Shown: positions 12,552 through 26,075, numbered from the stretch's first letter. The stretch: 64,000 nt of DNA from Hofstenia miamia (GCA_004352715.1 SCFE01000058.1:296826-360825), one strand, 5' to 3'. Notes: generated by a model from the letters alone, not told the origin. Numbers and translations: made by a program.

Positions 12552-13810
12552 CAGTTCCTTTCAAAAGTTTAAGACCAGTGAGAAATTTTGAGTCGTCAAA
12601 CATCTTACGCTACCAAACGGCCACTAATCATCACAGAGGGATTAAGAGATGTAATCCAATATTGAATTAGCAGTCTAAAGCGTCTTCGTGAGAATTTATT
12701 AGCCTCAACACTAAGTTTCTGATTGAGTCAGTCGTGATGGCCAAAAAGCCCCCTCCCCCATTTCCACCACACGGTCAGATCAGTTCGTCGCCTATGCCAG
12801 TACAGAGATGTCGCAAAGGGTGATAGCAATGCATATGGAGGTTTCCAAAATTGCTGTGGCAAATGCCATCAAGAAGCACCAAAGTTCTGGTGGTCTTGCC
12901 GATGCCAAGTGCTCAGGACGCCCACGGATCCCAACTCACGGAGTTGATCTTCTAAATCGTCTCACAGTTGTCTCAAATCCAACAGTCAACACATGATATG
13001 CTGCTGACCTCGCACATCAGCATGGCACACCAGTGTCAATTTGAACTGCACAGCGACGACTGAATTCAGGACTGTGGCTACAATTCGCGAGGAAGCATGC
13101 TAACTGAACGCCAGAAGACTGGTCTTATGTACTTTGGTCTGATGAGACATCTATTGAACATACAATTCCCTGCTATGTTCACCACATCCGCCGCTATGGG
13201 TCTGGTAAGCGTTACAACAATCAGTGCACAATTCAAATTAAGAAAAATTTGCATTTCCTAATGGTCTGTGGCTGTTTCAATAAGTTGGGCTGTGGCCCAA
13301 TCCCATTTCTAGCAAAAAAGACCCTCCTCACTATTGCTGGTTACATTAACATCATCAATCAGAAGCTGGTGACAGTTATGGACATTCATCAGTGCAGCAT
13401 CTTTATGAATATGACCTGCCATGCCATCGTGGTTAGAACGTTATGGATTGGTTCAAGAAGGAACTAAACAGGCTACTGGCCTGTCCTGGAACTTCTCAGA
13501 TCTCAACCCTATTGAGAACCTTTGGAACTATCTGAAAAACCTGGTCGCGGAACAACATCCAACAACTTGCATGACCAGAAATCAGCTATTTTGCATTCCT
13601 GGAAGACTAAGATTCCAGAAGACTATTGGGCAGATTTAGTGGAAAGCATGCCTTGTCGATTCCAAGCAATAATCAAGGCACGTCAACAAACTATTCACTT
13701 CCATTTATGTTGAATTTTGGGTTTGTTTTCTTTTGTATATTTTGATTTGAGACAGTTTTCCTTTCATTTCATTATTTCTCCTGGTGGTCTTAAACTTTTG
13801 ACGGGGACTG
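12552..13810 (+). mobile_element. Tc1-like DNA transposon, decayed transposase
   Basis: Inverted termini start CAGTTCCTTTCAAAAGTTTA on the left. On the right they end TAAACTTTTGACGGGGACTG, the imperfect reverse complement, flanked by TA on both sides. Inside, 12808-12996 encodes a paired-like helix-turn-helix start (MSQRVIAMHMEVSKIAVANA, then a GRPR hinge). After stops and frame changes the DDE core follows: WSDET with the first Asp at 13141, a damaged second-Asp region, and DLNPIENLWNYLK with the third acidic residue at 13514-13516 (DD34E type). The closing segment ESMPCRFQAIIKA also fits the Tc1 C-terminus. Internal stops and frameshifts make it inactive. It lies within TA-rich DNA. Confidence 0.85.
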
Positions 13811-13824
13811 TATATATATATTTT

Positions 13825-14486
13825 TTTTTATGAAAAAACAACGAAAATTTTAATTAAGAGTACTTTCGGTACTTACTGTACCATCGTCAGTCAAAAAAAT
13901 TATTTGGTGGTAAAATATAAATTTACAAATCATTAATTAATTAAACTAAAACAATGGATTTAATCGAAAAGACTTTTATAAACTTAAGAAAACCACCAAT
14001 TTATTACAAACGTTATGTTGATGATATTTTTTGTTTGATGGAAAACGATGATCATGCATCAATGTTTCTTTCTTACATTAATTCGCAATTAAATGAAATT
14101 CAATTTACTTGTGAATATGAAAAAGAAGATTCAATACATTTTTTAGATGCAACATTGAAGAAAACATCAATGAGATTTGAAATATCTGCTTTTAGAAAAC
14201 CTACTAACACCGGATTATATATACCATTTCAATCATAATGTGATAATAAATATAAACATTCAATTCCGAAAAATTTGTTTAAAAGAGCTGTTTTACTATC
14301 ATCTAACTACAATGTTCTTACAATGGCTTTTGATAAAATATTTGAAAATCTAAGATCTAATGGGTATCCTGAAAAATTATTGCAAAAAACATCAAAAGAA
14401 GGTCTAACATCCTCTTCATTAAAATACAGTTCGCAAGAACACAAAGATAATATATTTTGGAAACTACCTTTTATTAAACCTCACGA
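13825..14486 (+). mobile_element. Penelope-like element fragment with reverse transcriptase core
   Basis: Plus-strand RT fragment. 13954-14238 reads MDLIEKTFINLRKPPIYYKR, then the active site YVDDIF (codons at 14014-14031), HFLDATLKK and AFRKPTNTGLYIP. An in-frame TAA at 14236-14238 interrupts it. The same frame resumes with FKRAVLLSSNYNV and NGYPEKLLQKTSKEGL, the usual downstream RT/thumb part of Penelope elements. The first 100 bp (GTACTTTCGGTAC palindrome and CGTCAGTC) match the terminus at 8110-8340, placed here on the 5' side in inverted sense relative to that copy. The fragment is cut at a single N at 14487. The GIY-YIG domain is absent. Confidence 0.8.
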
Positions 14487-14498
14487 ANTATATATATA

Positions 14499-14628
14499 CT
14501 GCGGGAGCAATGGCCAAAAAATAGGGTTTTTGGGGGTGCGATTCTTGCTCTATGCCTTAGAAATTTCGGACTGTTTCCAGCCCCAAATGCAAGATTTTTG
14601 CATTTTCCATAGCAAAAAGCAGGATATA
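14499..14628. repeat. Dispersed repeat, copy 2
   Basis: A diverged match to 4571-4745, sharing the GGGAGCAxTGGCCAAAAAATA start and the CATTTTCCATAGCAAAAAG end. It is flanked by TA runs and by a single N at 14487, so the join to the Penelope fragment on the left may be artificial. Confidence 0.6.
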
Positions 14629-14639
14629 TATATATATAT

Positions 14640-14740
14640 ATATATAAACCCTCTCTGAAAATCAAATATCAAACCACTTCTTAGCTAAGTTTACATTATT
14701 AACAGTTGCAAATCGTGTTGGTGCACTGAGTTCTTAATTT
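14640..14740. repeat. Dispersed repeat, inverted partner of 56735-56830
   Basis: The reverse complement of this segment matches 56735-56830 closely over about 95 bp. Both contain CTTAGCTAAGAAGTGGTTTG and both abut a (TA)n array at the AGAGAGGGTTTATATA end. The class is unknown. Confidence 0.65.
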
Positions 14741-17700
14741 GTTGTTATTTGATATTCTTCAACAAGATCAATCATTTCCTGAGATTAAAATATCGAACGC
14801 AGGAAATCAATACGATCATGTGGTACTACTTGCTAGCATTCTTAAACATGATTTATAAAGTCTGGATTTACGAAAGCAAGTCAATATATAAGAAAAACAA
14901 TATTGACTAGTAAAAATTTAAGCACATTCTTAAACTATGGCTGCAATCATTCATAGGTTCTTGACCGTACCCAACTCAACCCAAAGAGATTTGACAAAAT
15001 ACCAACCGAACACAATCCAAACAGAACCTTTCAAGATCTGTTTTAAGCCATCATCCCAACCTAACCTAATGTAATCATAGTAATTTTAAGGTTTTCTCAA
15101 GAAGTCAGATTTAAACAAGAGATTAGAATTTTCAGTCAATTTTTTGATACTATCCGCAGCACTTGATATATTGGAGTGGTGATAAAAGAGGTTTTGAAGG
15201 AGACTACACTAAGGCATTATGTTTCGTAATTAATTTATGAAATATTTTAAAGTAAGCAATGAGCTCATATTGTGAAATTATTCATTATCATTTTTTGAAA
15301 TATATATATTATATATATGTATACATATATATATATATTATATATTATATATATAATAAAAATGGCATATTTAGAATATATTGATATATTACTGTGACAT
15401 TATTGAAAATATTGTTATAATCCCCTGCACATATAGTAGGCTATAGGCAAATATGAGGACAGTTTGCAAGTTGACCTATTAGCTCTTAGCTATAGCCAAC
15501 ATTCTACCTCGATTTCAAAATCAAGAAATAAATTTCAATGAATTGCAGAGAGAATAGCCCAATTCTAATGTTGATGTTTTCTGCAAACTATTTGATAAGC
15601 ATTCGTAATGAGTTTATTATTGACCCGAAAATGCATTTGTTTTTATTTGAAATTTTGTTTACAAAATATATAAATGTTGTACGATTAAGCTTGCAATGTT
15701 ATTTTCATTTACCAGTGAAGAGATTAACCTTAAAAATACAGAAACATTTAAGATAAATTTTCATCATTAATTTTTTCTTTCATTTTCTTTAAAATGTACT
15801 AGATTCATACAATATTAAAAAATAAACTAAGTACTATTTAATCAAATGATCAGCTGACCATGTCGTTCAAATTAAAATGCTGAAATTTCATGTACTATAG
15901 GTTTAATGTAGGACAGCTCGTACTTAAAAATATTGCTGTTCTTATGCATTAATTTGACATCTGCGCTTACCTGATTAACAGAACATGAGGAATGGTGAGA
16001 ATTTAAATTTTCATTAAAAATCATCAATCTTTTAAAAAACTTAAGACACAATAAAACACTGTTCTAAAAATTTCCAACAAATTCGAGCACTTTCACAAAT
16101 AGTTGTGGCCATATCTCAGGATTTCCAAACATTATTATAGGCTTCGAGAAAATTGCTTAAGAATTTGGAAAAACAATTTGTCTTTTACAAAAGACATAGA
16201 CAGCAAAAGGCTAAAATTTTTCTTTGATTATTTTTTACTTTTTAATACTGATAATAAAAGGCAACACAAAGTTAGAAAGGATTTATAATTTGAATTTGCA
16301 ATTTCTGAATACAGCCTTAGCTTTCAAGGCTTTTTACTACACGAGAACGGTTTGTAATATGCATCAAACAAACAATAATTTCTTTAATGTTTTCAAATGT
16401 CAGCTTACAACATTAAGAGTAGATACTTAACACAGCATCTTGAGCTTTTAAAAGCTCTTCATTCATTGTTGATTCTATTAAGCAAATGCTAAATTTTCAC
16501 TACATTAATAATAAAGTTAAGATTTAATTCGCTACGAGTAGATTCTATGCATATTTCGTTTAATAATAATATCCGATTTTATTATATTTATATGCAATGC
16601 ACATCAAAGTGCACAAACATGCAGACCTCTCAAAGCATTATTCAAGTGCAAGTAGATATTACTATCAATTTCTACTGCAATTTTACAATCTTCAATCAAA
16701 AATGGTCTGCAAAAAATCTCCTTGATCTGCTTAAATTCGAATGACGCAATTAAAAATTTTAGGCAAATATTGTGTGAATCAAATGAGGGGTTCGGGTGTG
16801 AACGATTGGGATCATATAAATAAATTGGAAAGATATCCAATATTTTAGTTTCAGGAAATTTAGAAACTGATTGTGATATCAATGAAAAATGTTATTTTCA
16901 TATGAAGAGTGTAGAATCTGCACTCTTAGAGATTGAGCGTAAAATAGCGTTGTCTATTACTTTTCTTAGTCTTAATCAAGTTCTCTGTGACTGGTGAGAC
17001 TCCAACAAACTCCTCTCTTCGATTCTCCACATGTATTGGAGTTAATAATTATTACCTGCAACTCAATTGCACTTTGTTAATTAATAAAACTCCATTTACG
17101 TTAGCAGAAGTAGATGATGACAGCGTCGTAACCAACTTATTCAGATATCTAAAAACGATTCATATGTGCTATAATTACAAAACGTTCATGTTTGAACTAA
17201 TATGCAGTTGCACTTTGACTATGTAATCATTTAAAAAGATAATATTTTTTTATTCAAATAATTTTTCCAAAAAAACGGAAAATATTATTAATCAGAATTC
17301 ATTATTTATGTTAAATGAATAAGAAAATACTATAATACTAACTTCATAATTACTATGTACCATTTTTTAGAATTTTCAATTGTTTCAATTGATCAGAAAC
17401 AGCCGCAATAGTGTCCGAAAGATGATCTAAGGAACAAAGAAATCTACAATATCCATCAGATGTTAATCCACCAGAGCCATTCAAACGTAACTCAGCATTC
17501 ATTTATGAAAATGAAACTTCTAAAATTAAGTTTACCAGCTAAGCTGTTTCTTCTATCCATGCTACCAACTTTCATAGAACTTTATGAGAATAACTTTTTT
17601 GTTTATTGTGCTAATATTTAAGTAATGAATTACATAATACAATTAATAATTTTGTAGAATTTGCACCAATTCTAATTTCTAGAACACGATATATTAGGCC

Positions 17701-18779
17701 TATATGTTCAAAATGTACTCAATAAGATTAAGAGGTGCAAGCAGCACTTATGGCGATGAATTACAAAAATATATATTTATCCAAAAGAGACAACACCGTT
17801 TTGCACCGATCAGTTCTATGCGTTTCTTTGTATACTTATCAAGTAAATGTTTTTAAAAATTCATTCTTATCAAATGTATTCAATTTTTATGAGGCTATTT
17901 TATGCATTAAACTAAAAAAACTGTTTGGGAGAATGCGATTTCACACAAAACTTTATATTTGTTGAACATACTTGCCAGCAAAAAAGAAACATTAGAAAAT
18001 GATTCTTGCAAATGAATTCTTTAGAAGATGATGAACAGTTGCATTTACTTCCCAATGCTTTCACATTGTATTTACACATATTTTGTTTTACATTATACAA
18101 TTTGCAACACAAATACTTAAGAATATCCACAACGAAATCAAGGTATAAAGAGAATGCAACACACTCACATTTGGTCTGACTACGAGACATTCTAAAAAGA
18201 AACCTTGCTACATTGGTAAAAAAACCTATATCTTTTTTTAAAGTTTGGTAGTGGACCACTCTAAACATTGGGCGGTGGCGACTGTTCTAACTGCCCTATT
18301 GTTAATCGGTCCCTTAAGGAGTTTAATTTGTCGTTCTAGGTTCCGCAAGTTTATTTTTGTTACCATACTGAAATTAAATGTGACCATGATGCATATGCAA
18401 GATAGACCATAATGATGGAAGTTATAGCGTAGAAAATGCAATAGCAAATATTCAATCAAATTAGTCCCGGTTAAAATGGAAAAGTTAACTTTATTTCCGT
18501 ATTGGTTCCAGGCTCTAATAGAAAACACTTGCAAAGCAAAATGCTAAAAATGAGATCATTATTGACATAAAAAATTGCTCTTCTCGCATTAGTCTAGAGA
18601 AGTAAAATCGTTCTTGTCACATGATTAAAAAAAACACTAGTTACTATATACTTGAGAATGAAAATAAACCATGTATCAACTTTTTAGCATAGCACACATT
18701 CATCATTTTGGAGCTCAACCCTAGATTGTCTAGGAATTTTTAAATGTTTATTTCATCGTAGTGCTATAAATGTGTGTTT
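14741..18779. other. Intergenic, no gene recognised
   Basis: AT-rich sequence with a TA array at 15300-15352. Several 60-120 codon ORFs on either strand (for example 16987-17226 plus, 18268-17912 minus) lack recognisable motifs, signal peptides or splice context. Segment 18240-18330 is less AT-rich and may be old transposon sequence. Confidence 0.45.
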
Positions 18780-19700
18780 TTACTTGAGGATTGGTGTTAA
18801 AGAGAATGGTACGCTTAAGCTATAGGAATGTCTAGTTAGCAGCTTTAATTTTGTTAGCGATATGACCATTCCATGACAGATTTTTAGAGACATAAACGCC
18901 AAGATTCTTAAATGAGTCTGATGAATGTACATTATTTTCCAATATGTGAATGGAGTTTGAATCATTTAATGAAAATATTTGAATTTATTCGATATTAAAC
19001 TTCATTTCATTGTTATAGGCCCAATTTTGAATGGTAGCCAAATCTTCTTTGAGTAGTGATAAGGATGTAAACAACAATTTTATGTCGTCTGCATAAAGGT
19101 AAGGAATAGCATTTAAGCAAAATTTTGGTAGATCATTGATGTACGTAATAAATAATAATGTGCCCAATATAGACCGTTTTGGTACCCTAATAGAACATTT
19201 TGATAGTTCGATGGTACTGCACCAACAATAACTATTTGCTTACGCTCAGATAAATATGACGATAACAACTTCATTAAATTGATTGGGATATCAAACGTTT
19301 TTGAAGCAATTTGAAATGATTTACTTGGTCAAAAGCCTTACCGAAATCAACGTACGAAACAAATTCTGGAGAATTTTCATCCGATGCTGAATAAAGGTTT
19401 TCAATGTGTTTTAATAGTTGTGTTACTGTAGATCGGTTTTTGAAAAAGGCCTTGCTGAGAAGAAGAAAAATCCATAATGATAGGAGATAACATATTGCAT
19501 AGAATCTTTTCAAAGGCCAATGATAGTTTAGCTAGAATGCTGATAGGAAGGTAATTAGATATGATATTTGTAAATCCTGACTTATGAATTGGTATTATAT
19601 TACTCAGTTTCCATTCATAGGGATAAACACGAGCAGTTATTACGGATTTAATACATGTGGAGCAAGCAAAGTAGCATAGTTGTGTAAAAATTATCGAGAA
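18780..19700 (-). mobile_element. Non-LTR retrotransposon reverse transcriptase relic
   Basis: The minus-strand reading gives an RT domain in order. It starts with YEWKLSNIIPIHKSGFTN and a NYLPISILAKLSLAFEKIL block, then KNRSTVTQLLKHIENL and FVSYVDFGKAFDQVNH (first catalytic Asp region). Next come GTLLFITYINDLP and YLYADDIKLL (YADD active site), and a downstream EMKFNIE and LKNLGVYVS-like connection. Frameshifts separate the blocks around 19168-19273 and 18966-18984. The 5' endonuclease is absent, as expected of a 5'-truncated LINE copy. The motifs fit APE-type LINEs (Jockey/CR1 group). Confidence 0.8.
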
Positions 19701-19720
19701 AATCTGCCTTCTGGTGAAAA

Positions 19721-22435
19721 ATTGTCATTGGATAAATGGTAAATTAGGAAACTAACGCCAAGTGGATAACAATTTAATTTTTCGCCCCGCTTTGAGTGGC
19801 AGCGGGGTGACTCAACTCTAGTGGGAACCAGGGCCAAAAAGTTGATCATACTGCTGCAATTTTGTTTTTTATTTTTTAATACTTGTCAAATTTTGATAAA
19901 TTAGCTACTTATATTGCTTTAATAATGATACAAATATTTTGTTTATTAATTTTATATTGAGATATTAAATTAGCCTTGCATTCATATTGTATTTTTCAAG
20001 TTGAATCAGTTCCACCTTACCCAACAGGATCTTCTGCCACTGCTTATCCATTGTTTTGTAAATGAATTATGTGATTATGAATTAAGATTTTCTCTAGTTC
20101 TCAAAAATCAACATTGTAATAATAGTTCCATTAAAATGAAAAGTTTTTTCAGAAAATGATCAAACACTGTTCGATTTCTCCAACAATTTAACAATAAAGC
20201 AAAATTCATAATTAATGGGTTTTTAAAATTTAGTTAAATTTATTAATAAATTCGAGATAAAAATACTTATATTGAACTTAAATAGGAAATGATCATCTAA
20301 ATTCATTAATTGTTCAAAAGTTCAATTACTCTTATGGTAAAAGAGTGAATTTCTGTAAAAGTATTTGAGTCAAAGCTAGTTATTTTGAAAAAGACTGACT
20401 TACACAATGAAGACGAAGGATTGAATAAAATGAATATTGAAAATCGATTAATAACTGAATGACAAAAACCATTTTAATAAAATGCATTATACAATTATAT
20501 GCATATACTATAATACCAACCATTATAGAAAATGTGAAGAATTTGCATTGAGATATGATTTGATTAGACAAAAAATTTAACTTCTTATTGAAATAATTCA
20601 TTTTTTATCATATAAGTCGTGTACATGAAGTAACAGAAGTTGTGATAAATAGAATCTATTTACAATGGTTTGCCCAATAAAGGGTTTCAATTGCCAGCAT
20701 TGTCTAGATAAATAGATAAAAATAATATAAATTTTACAGTTATTCTTTAAAAAATTGCTTTGCAGAGATACTGACCTCTTTGTCTGTATAATGTGAGCAA
20801 TTGCACTATTTGTTAGTGTTAAATCAACTAATTTTTAGCAATTTGTTACTCGTGCGCAGCTTTAGAATTTCTGCACTTATTGAAAGCGGCCGAAAGTGAA
20901 TGATTTCTTTTTTAGTAGTTATTGTTCAAATTTGTGACTTGATTTCGGTGATATACAAAACCATATGAGAAGAGGGGCGAATATACCTTAATATTGAATA
21001 GTACTGCTACTATGCTAACCGATTTATCCAAAAGCGTGAAACTCAAATTTGATTTCCTATCTATAGAAACAAATAGGTAATTGCATGGAAAGATTCATGG
21101 GTAATTTGTGAAAAACACAACGAAATATTCATGTTTCAATAACAGAATATATAAGGTATTGTTCTTCTGTACATGTATCTATCATAGATGGAAGCAGGTT
21201 GGGTTGACCGGTATTAACCGGTAACGGTCAACCGGTACCGGTTGGGTTGGGTCGAAAATTTCGTGAAACCGGTTGACCGGTTTTTTAAGTCCTCCACAAA
21301 CCGTGGCTGTCAGTAGGACAGAATTTATATCTCCGTTTCAAGGAAAGTAAAAAGGATTTTTACTAATATATTATAAGAAAAAAAATCTATTATATTCAAG
21401 TTATAATTGAACTTTCTATCAGTGTGGAACGTAATTTTTCACTAAAATCTGTCAATAAAAGCAAATATAGAAATTATGAAAATTTGCTCATATTATTTGC
21501 AATTACATAGAAATGTATATCCATTGAAATTTGGATGCAATATATGTCGATTCATAAACCTGAGCATGACATATGTTGGTAGAAGAAATGTTTTATGGAA
21601 TATTTTTTTCAAAAGTTTAAAAAAGTGAAATTCGATGATTATTTGCTAAACACATTTAGGTGAATAAATCACTAATAGTAAAATTTATGCTAATTATCTC
21701 CCATATTGCAACATTAATATAATATTTGTTTATAAATATATACATGCTAGACATTATAATAATTCATTGTGAATTTACGTTGATGTGCAAAATATGTTTT
21801 GTAAATTTCTGGATATGAATCATTAGCAAAAGCAGTGCCAATAAAACTATTGATTGATTGGTGCTCATTACGTCAGTATCTTAAGGTACGCCTTCAAAAA
21901 TGACATACCACCTGCTAGCAGTGAACCTCGTCTAGCTGCTGTCCAGCACGAGGAATGAAAATGACAATCCAAAAGCTTGTTGTTCTACTAGTTATTTGCT
22001 TTGAATTTTAAAGAATTTGTAAATTCCCGTTTTGTATGGAACTATTGCCTTGTTATTACTAAGAATACCAAAACACTAACAATCATATTTCTTTAACAAT
22101 ATTTATATTAAGGGAGGGGTGCAAAATTGGACCCCAACCACATATCTTAAGAAAATCATAATAGTAATTAGTCATGGCAAATTTTCATCGCATGAAATTT
22201 AGTTTTATCCACTTCCTGAAAAAATTATGTCAATACCTTTTTCAAAAAGATTCATCCCATCAGATTGCATACGCTACTGCTCTTAAATATGGTTGCATCT
22301 ATCGTTGGTATAGAAAAGAATTCTCCTAATCCGAAGTTTTTGCGGTTAATAAAGCTCAAAATTTATTAAAGCAAAACAGATATTAAATAATTCCTCGATG
22401 AATTGGTAATACTGCTTAATCAGTACATTAACAAC
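19721..22435. other. Intergenic, no gene recognised
   Basis: AT-rich DNA containing an ACCGGT-rich patch (21196-21290) described separately. No ORF here shows a recognisable domain. Confidence 0.45.
21196..21290. repeat. ACCGGT-rich patch with internal inverted repeats
   Basis: Repeated GGTTGACCGG, ACCGGTAAC and AACCGGTTGACCGG units in both orientations within 95 bp, far more GC-rich than the flanks. This resembles the terminal or subterminal part of a DNA transposon or a short satellite. No complete element is delimited. Confidence 0.55.
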
Positions 22436-22590
22436 CAGATTGCAAATTGCAAACCTGTGAATAATAGCTTGATAATCGCAACTCATTAACATTCGTTGGC
22501 ATTTGGTCAGATGCATCACAGTGCTAACTGTTGTTTTACAAAATACCACTAATTCTTGTTAATTTAGGTCGTAGAGTTAAGATGCAAACG
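22436..22590 (+). pseudogene. Possible relic of a third micro-exon gene (upstream region and start)
   Basis: The segment beginning CAGATTGCAAA and including GCAACTCATTAACATTCGTT and TTGGCATTTGGTCA resembles the region upstream of gene A (29342-29430: CAGATTGCAAA, GCAACTGGCTAACATTCTCT, TTGGCATTTAGTCA). An ATGCA follows at 22582, after 146 bp compared with 161 bp in gene A. The coding sequence after it (MQTSWLCSIAK) is only marginally like the signal-peptide exons, and I find no downstream exon 2 or 3 match. It looks like a decayed duplicate of the gene start. The alignment is by eye. Confidence 0.35.
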
Positions 22591-25500
22591 TCATGGTTAT
22601 GCTCAATAGCCAAAATCACTAGGAACATAACCTATTTTCCAAGAAATAGCAGAAAGTGTGGATGTTCTCTTAGAAAGTATTTGCAATTATTAACTTATTA
22701 CAATCAAATGAATTCCCATTAAAGAATATAATATTTTCAGTTATATTTCCATAAATCACTAGTTGAATTTTCCTACATTCTTCAATTTCGGTAAATTATA
22801 ATTAGGAATAATTGGAAGTGAAGCCAAGCTTGGGAAAATAGGCATCTCTAAGTTTTGTAATTCATCACGTTGACACTTTAATATTAATGTGAACGCAGCC
22901 TAAACTTTTATTTAAAGTTAAACTTTGCTATATTAGTTTTGCGTATTATTCGGTTAAATTCGGATTGCATAATTATAATTTGAATACAAATGTGGTTGGC
23001 GAACATGAAATGAGGTCATGAAAGCAAATGGTAGCAAACACTAAACAAACGAAGCCCTTGACTGTTCCATGTTTGAATGAATAATTTGTGATTTAATCCT
23101 TTGCGTTGAGGCAGTTTGTTAAACCAATTTAGAAGGAGAATTTCAAAATATAATCAGAAAATAATAAACTACCAGTAGTAGTAATTTCATAAGCCATCAT
23201 ACAATATCATATATATATTTCCACCAGTCGGACACCACTAACTTCACAATTCAGAGTACATCTTGAATCTGGATTATTTGCTGTACATAGTCCCTATAAA
23301 ATTTAATATTATTCCTGAAAATTTAGTGAACAACTAAATTATGGAATGTAGGTTTATAGTTTTTTACACATAGTAATTCATACATGTGCATCTAGTGAGA
23401 TATTGACAAAACTAGCACAATTTTTATTTTAAAGAATATTATTACAGCAATCTCAAAGAACTAGTATTAGACCTCTTCTATAAAAATTGAATATCCTCGA
23501 GTAGACTACGTTTCTTGTGATTAACTGTTCGCTCTCGACTTTATTCATGTCCATTTTGTTATACACTGCTTTTAGAACACTTAAATAAAAATAAATTAAA
23601 AAGATAAATAATACAGGTTTTTTTTGAATATATAATATATAATAGCTTTTCTTTGATTATTACAGCATGATGTGTCATTGGCTGTTTCACTACAGGACAA
23701 TATTTCTTTGGCATAGATAATTACAGCTAAGTTGGTCAAACAAAAGCGATCAAGATATGCTTCGATAAGCGGTAAACGCCTGTAGCATGTTCAGCCAAAA
23801 CCAGTAGATAACTGTTTGTGATTTTCACTGTGGTACACACATTGGCAAATAAAATTTTCAATAATTTAAATGCAATGTTACTAAAATTTTTAAGTATGTA
23901 TAATATCGTTGTAATATATTCACTTAATATTAGAAATTAAGGTGAAGGCTGATAGGGATGGTTTAATTTTTAAGTTTTCTCTAATGTGGTTCTTCAGCCT
24001 GCCTTACTAGAATTACTATCCAAAGATTTCTTAAACTGTTAACACTAGAACTAGGGTATAGCCGAAAGGGATCTGTCTTCCGCCCTTATAGAAGAATTGT
24101 CCTAACTTCATGCTAGAGAAAATGGCATTCCCGTACGAGCTAGTAGGAATGTACATTCCATGTCTGTATATTCACCCCATCTCGACAAAGCAAGTGCCAT
24201 ATTTCGCTAATATAATGATTTTAGAAGTATATCTTAAAAATATGAATATTATTATTGCTGTATCAGTTTTTAATACTGTTTTGCTAAGTTTAATATTTTT
24301 TGACAATAAAAACTAATACTGTCATGATTGTCTTCAATAATCGTATGAACTGCTTCTTCGAAAATAGACACAAATTTAGTTTAGTTGATTATTGCTTTGT
24401 ATGTTTTCATGGCTAAATTATTTTAACATTTACCTTATATTACGATAACACCAACAATTCTTCTTTTGCAGCACACAGATTATATAGAAAAAAAATTATT
24501 CTTTAACATCTAAAGTTTTGTCACATATATGTGATGCGAAACCAATTTACAATTCTCCATTAAATCCAGAGAAAAATTTGATCTTTCTATACATGGTTCA
24601 CGTAGTTAACCTCGAAAACTTTCAAACTCCCTGCGAGTTTTCTTCCAAGATGCGCATCTAAACCTGAGGAATATCGATTTGTTCATTACCATTGCTAGCT
24701 ATGTAATTTCAGTATCCAAATGCGGATATTATGACTTTATACATTAATTAATTATATTTAAGCAAAAAGAAGAATTCGCAAACGCATTTTCGTCTTTATA
24801 ATTATTCTATGTTTCGAAATAGGGTCCAAGTCCACTCATGAAAAACCACACACTTCATGCATTGCTTTGCGCATGCAAAAGTTTTTAACACGGATGATCA
24901 CATTCAGTAGTTATTTGAATTATTAGTTTCTTTAATCATATAAGTGATTCTATACATTAGCAACTATTCGATTTCCTTATTATTAAACTTTGAGCTCAAA
25001 CATTTATTATAGCCATAATTAAATATCGTAGCGCCAGCTCTGAAATACGTATGAGTAACTATGGTTCTGTAGTACAAAAAATTTCTGGTTCCAATCATAC
25101 GAGGCCTCATCCGATTTGGTCTAAGTCGTCTTCATTACTAGTCACTGACGGATTAGGATCGATTTGGGCACTAGGCAGAAAACCAACCCTATGGTGGATA
25201 TTACTTCAATGTATTTAAAGAATGCATGACTTTTGAATACTATAATTTGAACATTGATATGAGAAAGATTGCAAATTCAGAAAATAATTCACTGATTTAT
25301 GTATTTCTAAAACACACGTTCACGTCCCTAAAGTTTTGAAAATCCATTAATATGTTCTGTAAAATCAAACTTACAAAGGACATTATGTTCAATGCTCATA
25401 AGGAAATGCAATTCCTAAACTTTGTTTCATAGTTCATTGAGCTTGGAAAAAATTCCTTCAGAATATCCGCCATCGACTATGCTCCTCTGTATGGATTCTA

Positions 25501-25900
25501 TTTTGATTGACCACCACCTGAAAAACTCCTTTTTTAGGATTACTCTATGTATTATATACATAAAATATTTTTTAGTTTGCAATGTTGACTAAATTACATT
25601 TTGCAATTATGCTCTCATGAATCTTCAATGCAAGTGGTGCCAAAGAAGCATAAATTAACTCTATTCATAGACGACATCGAGTAGCTAGAGGTGAACGCCT
25701 CCAAGGATGACAAATCAAAGCTATCTGTGTTGTTCAAAAACTAAAAGCTAAAACATTCGAAGAAATAATTTAATGACAACTTTAAGATAACAGACTCAAT
25801 TATATAAGCTATTGAGAATTGATTTATGCTGTGCGAGACCGTCTAGCCCTATCAAATTTACTGTGAACAAAACAACTCAATAAGACTGGGTTCAGTATGG
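22591..25900. other. Intergenic, no gene recognised
   Basis: AT-rich sequence without recognisable genes. The patch 25060-25200 is less AT-rich and may be transposon-derived, but shows no ends or motifs I can name. Confidence 0.45.
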
Positions 25901-25907
25901 CACTTGA

Positions 25908-26075
25908 ACCCAGTGTTGGAACCATGAGTGGACTTTTCGGCACGAGCAAGGCACACAAATACCCAGTTAAGCACGACCACGGCATGGCACGGTAAAGCAC
26001 GAAATTCATAAGAATTTTGAAGCCCGAGCCCGACACGGCACGAAAATTATAAATTTTTTCGTTGAATTTAAGACA
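25908..26075. repeat. GC-rich transposon-like end (CAGTGTTGGAACC)
   Basis: Starts CCCAGTGTTGGAACCATGAG and is rich in GCACGA/GGCACGG motifs, strikingly unlike the flanks. The CAGxGTTGGAA start resembles hAT MITE termini such as the one at 50936. No matching right end is found. Confidence 0.4.

Noticed and set aside
16987-17226. 79-codon ORF with some cysteines
   Set aside because: No signal peptide, domain, splice context or homologue that I can recognise; length is within chance for this region.
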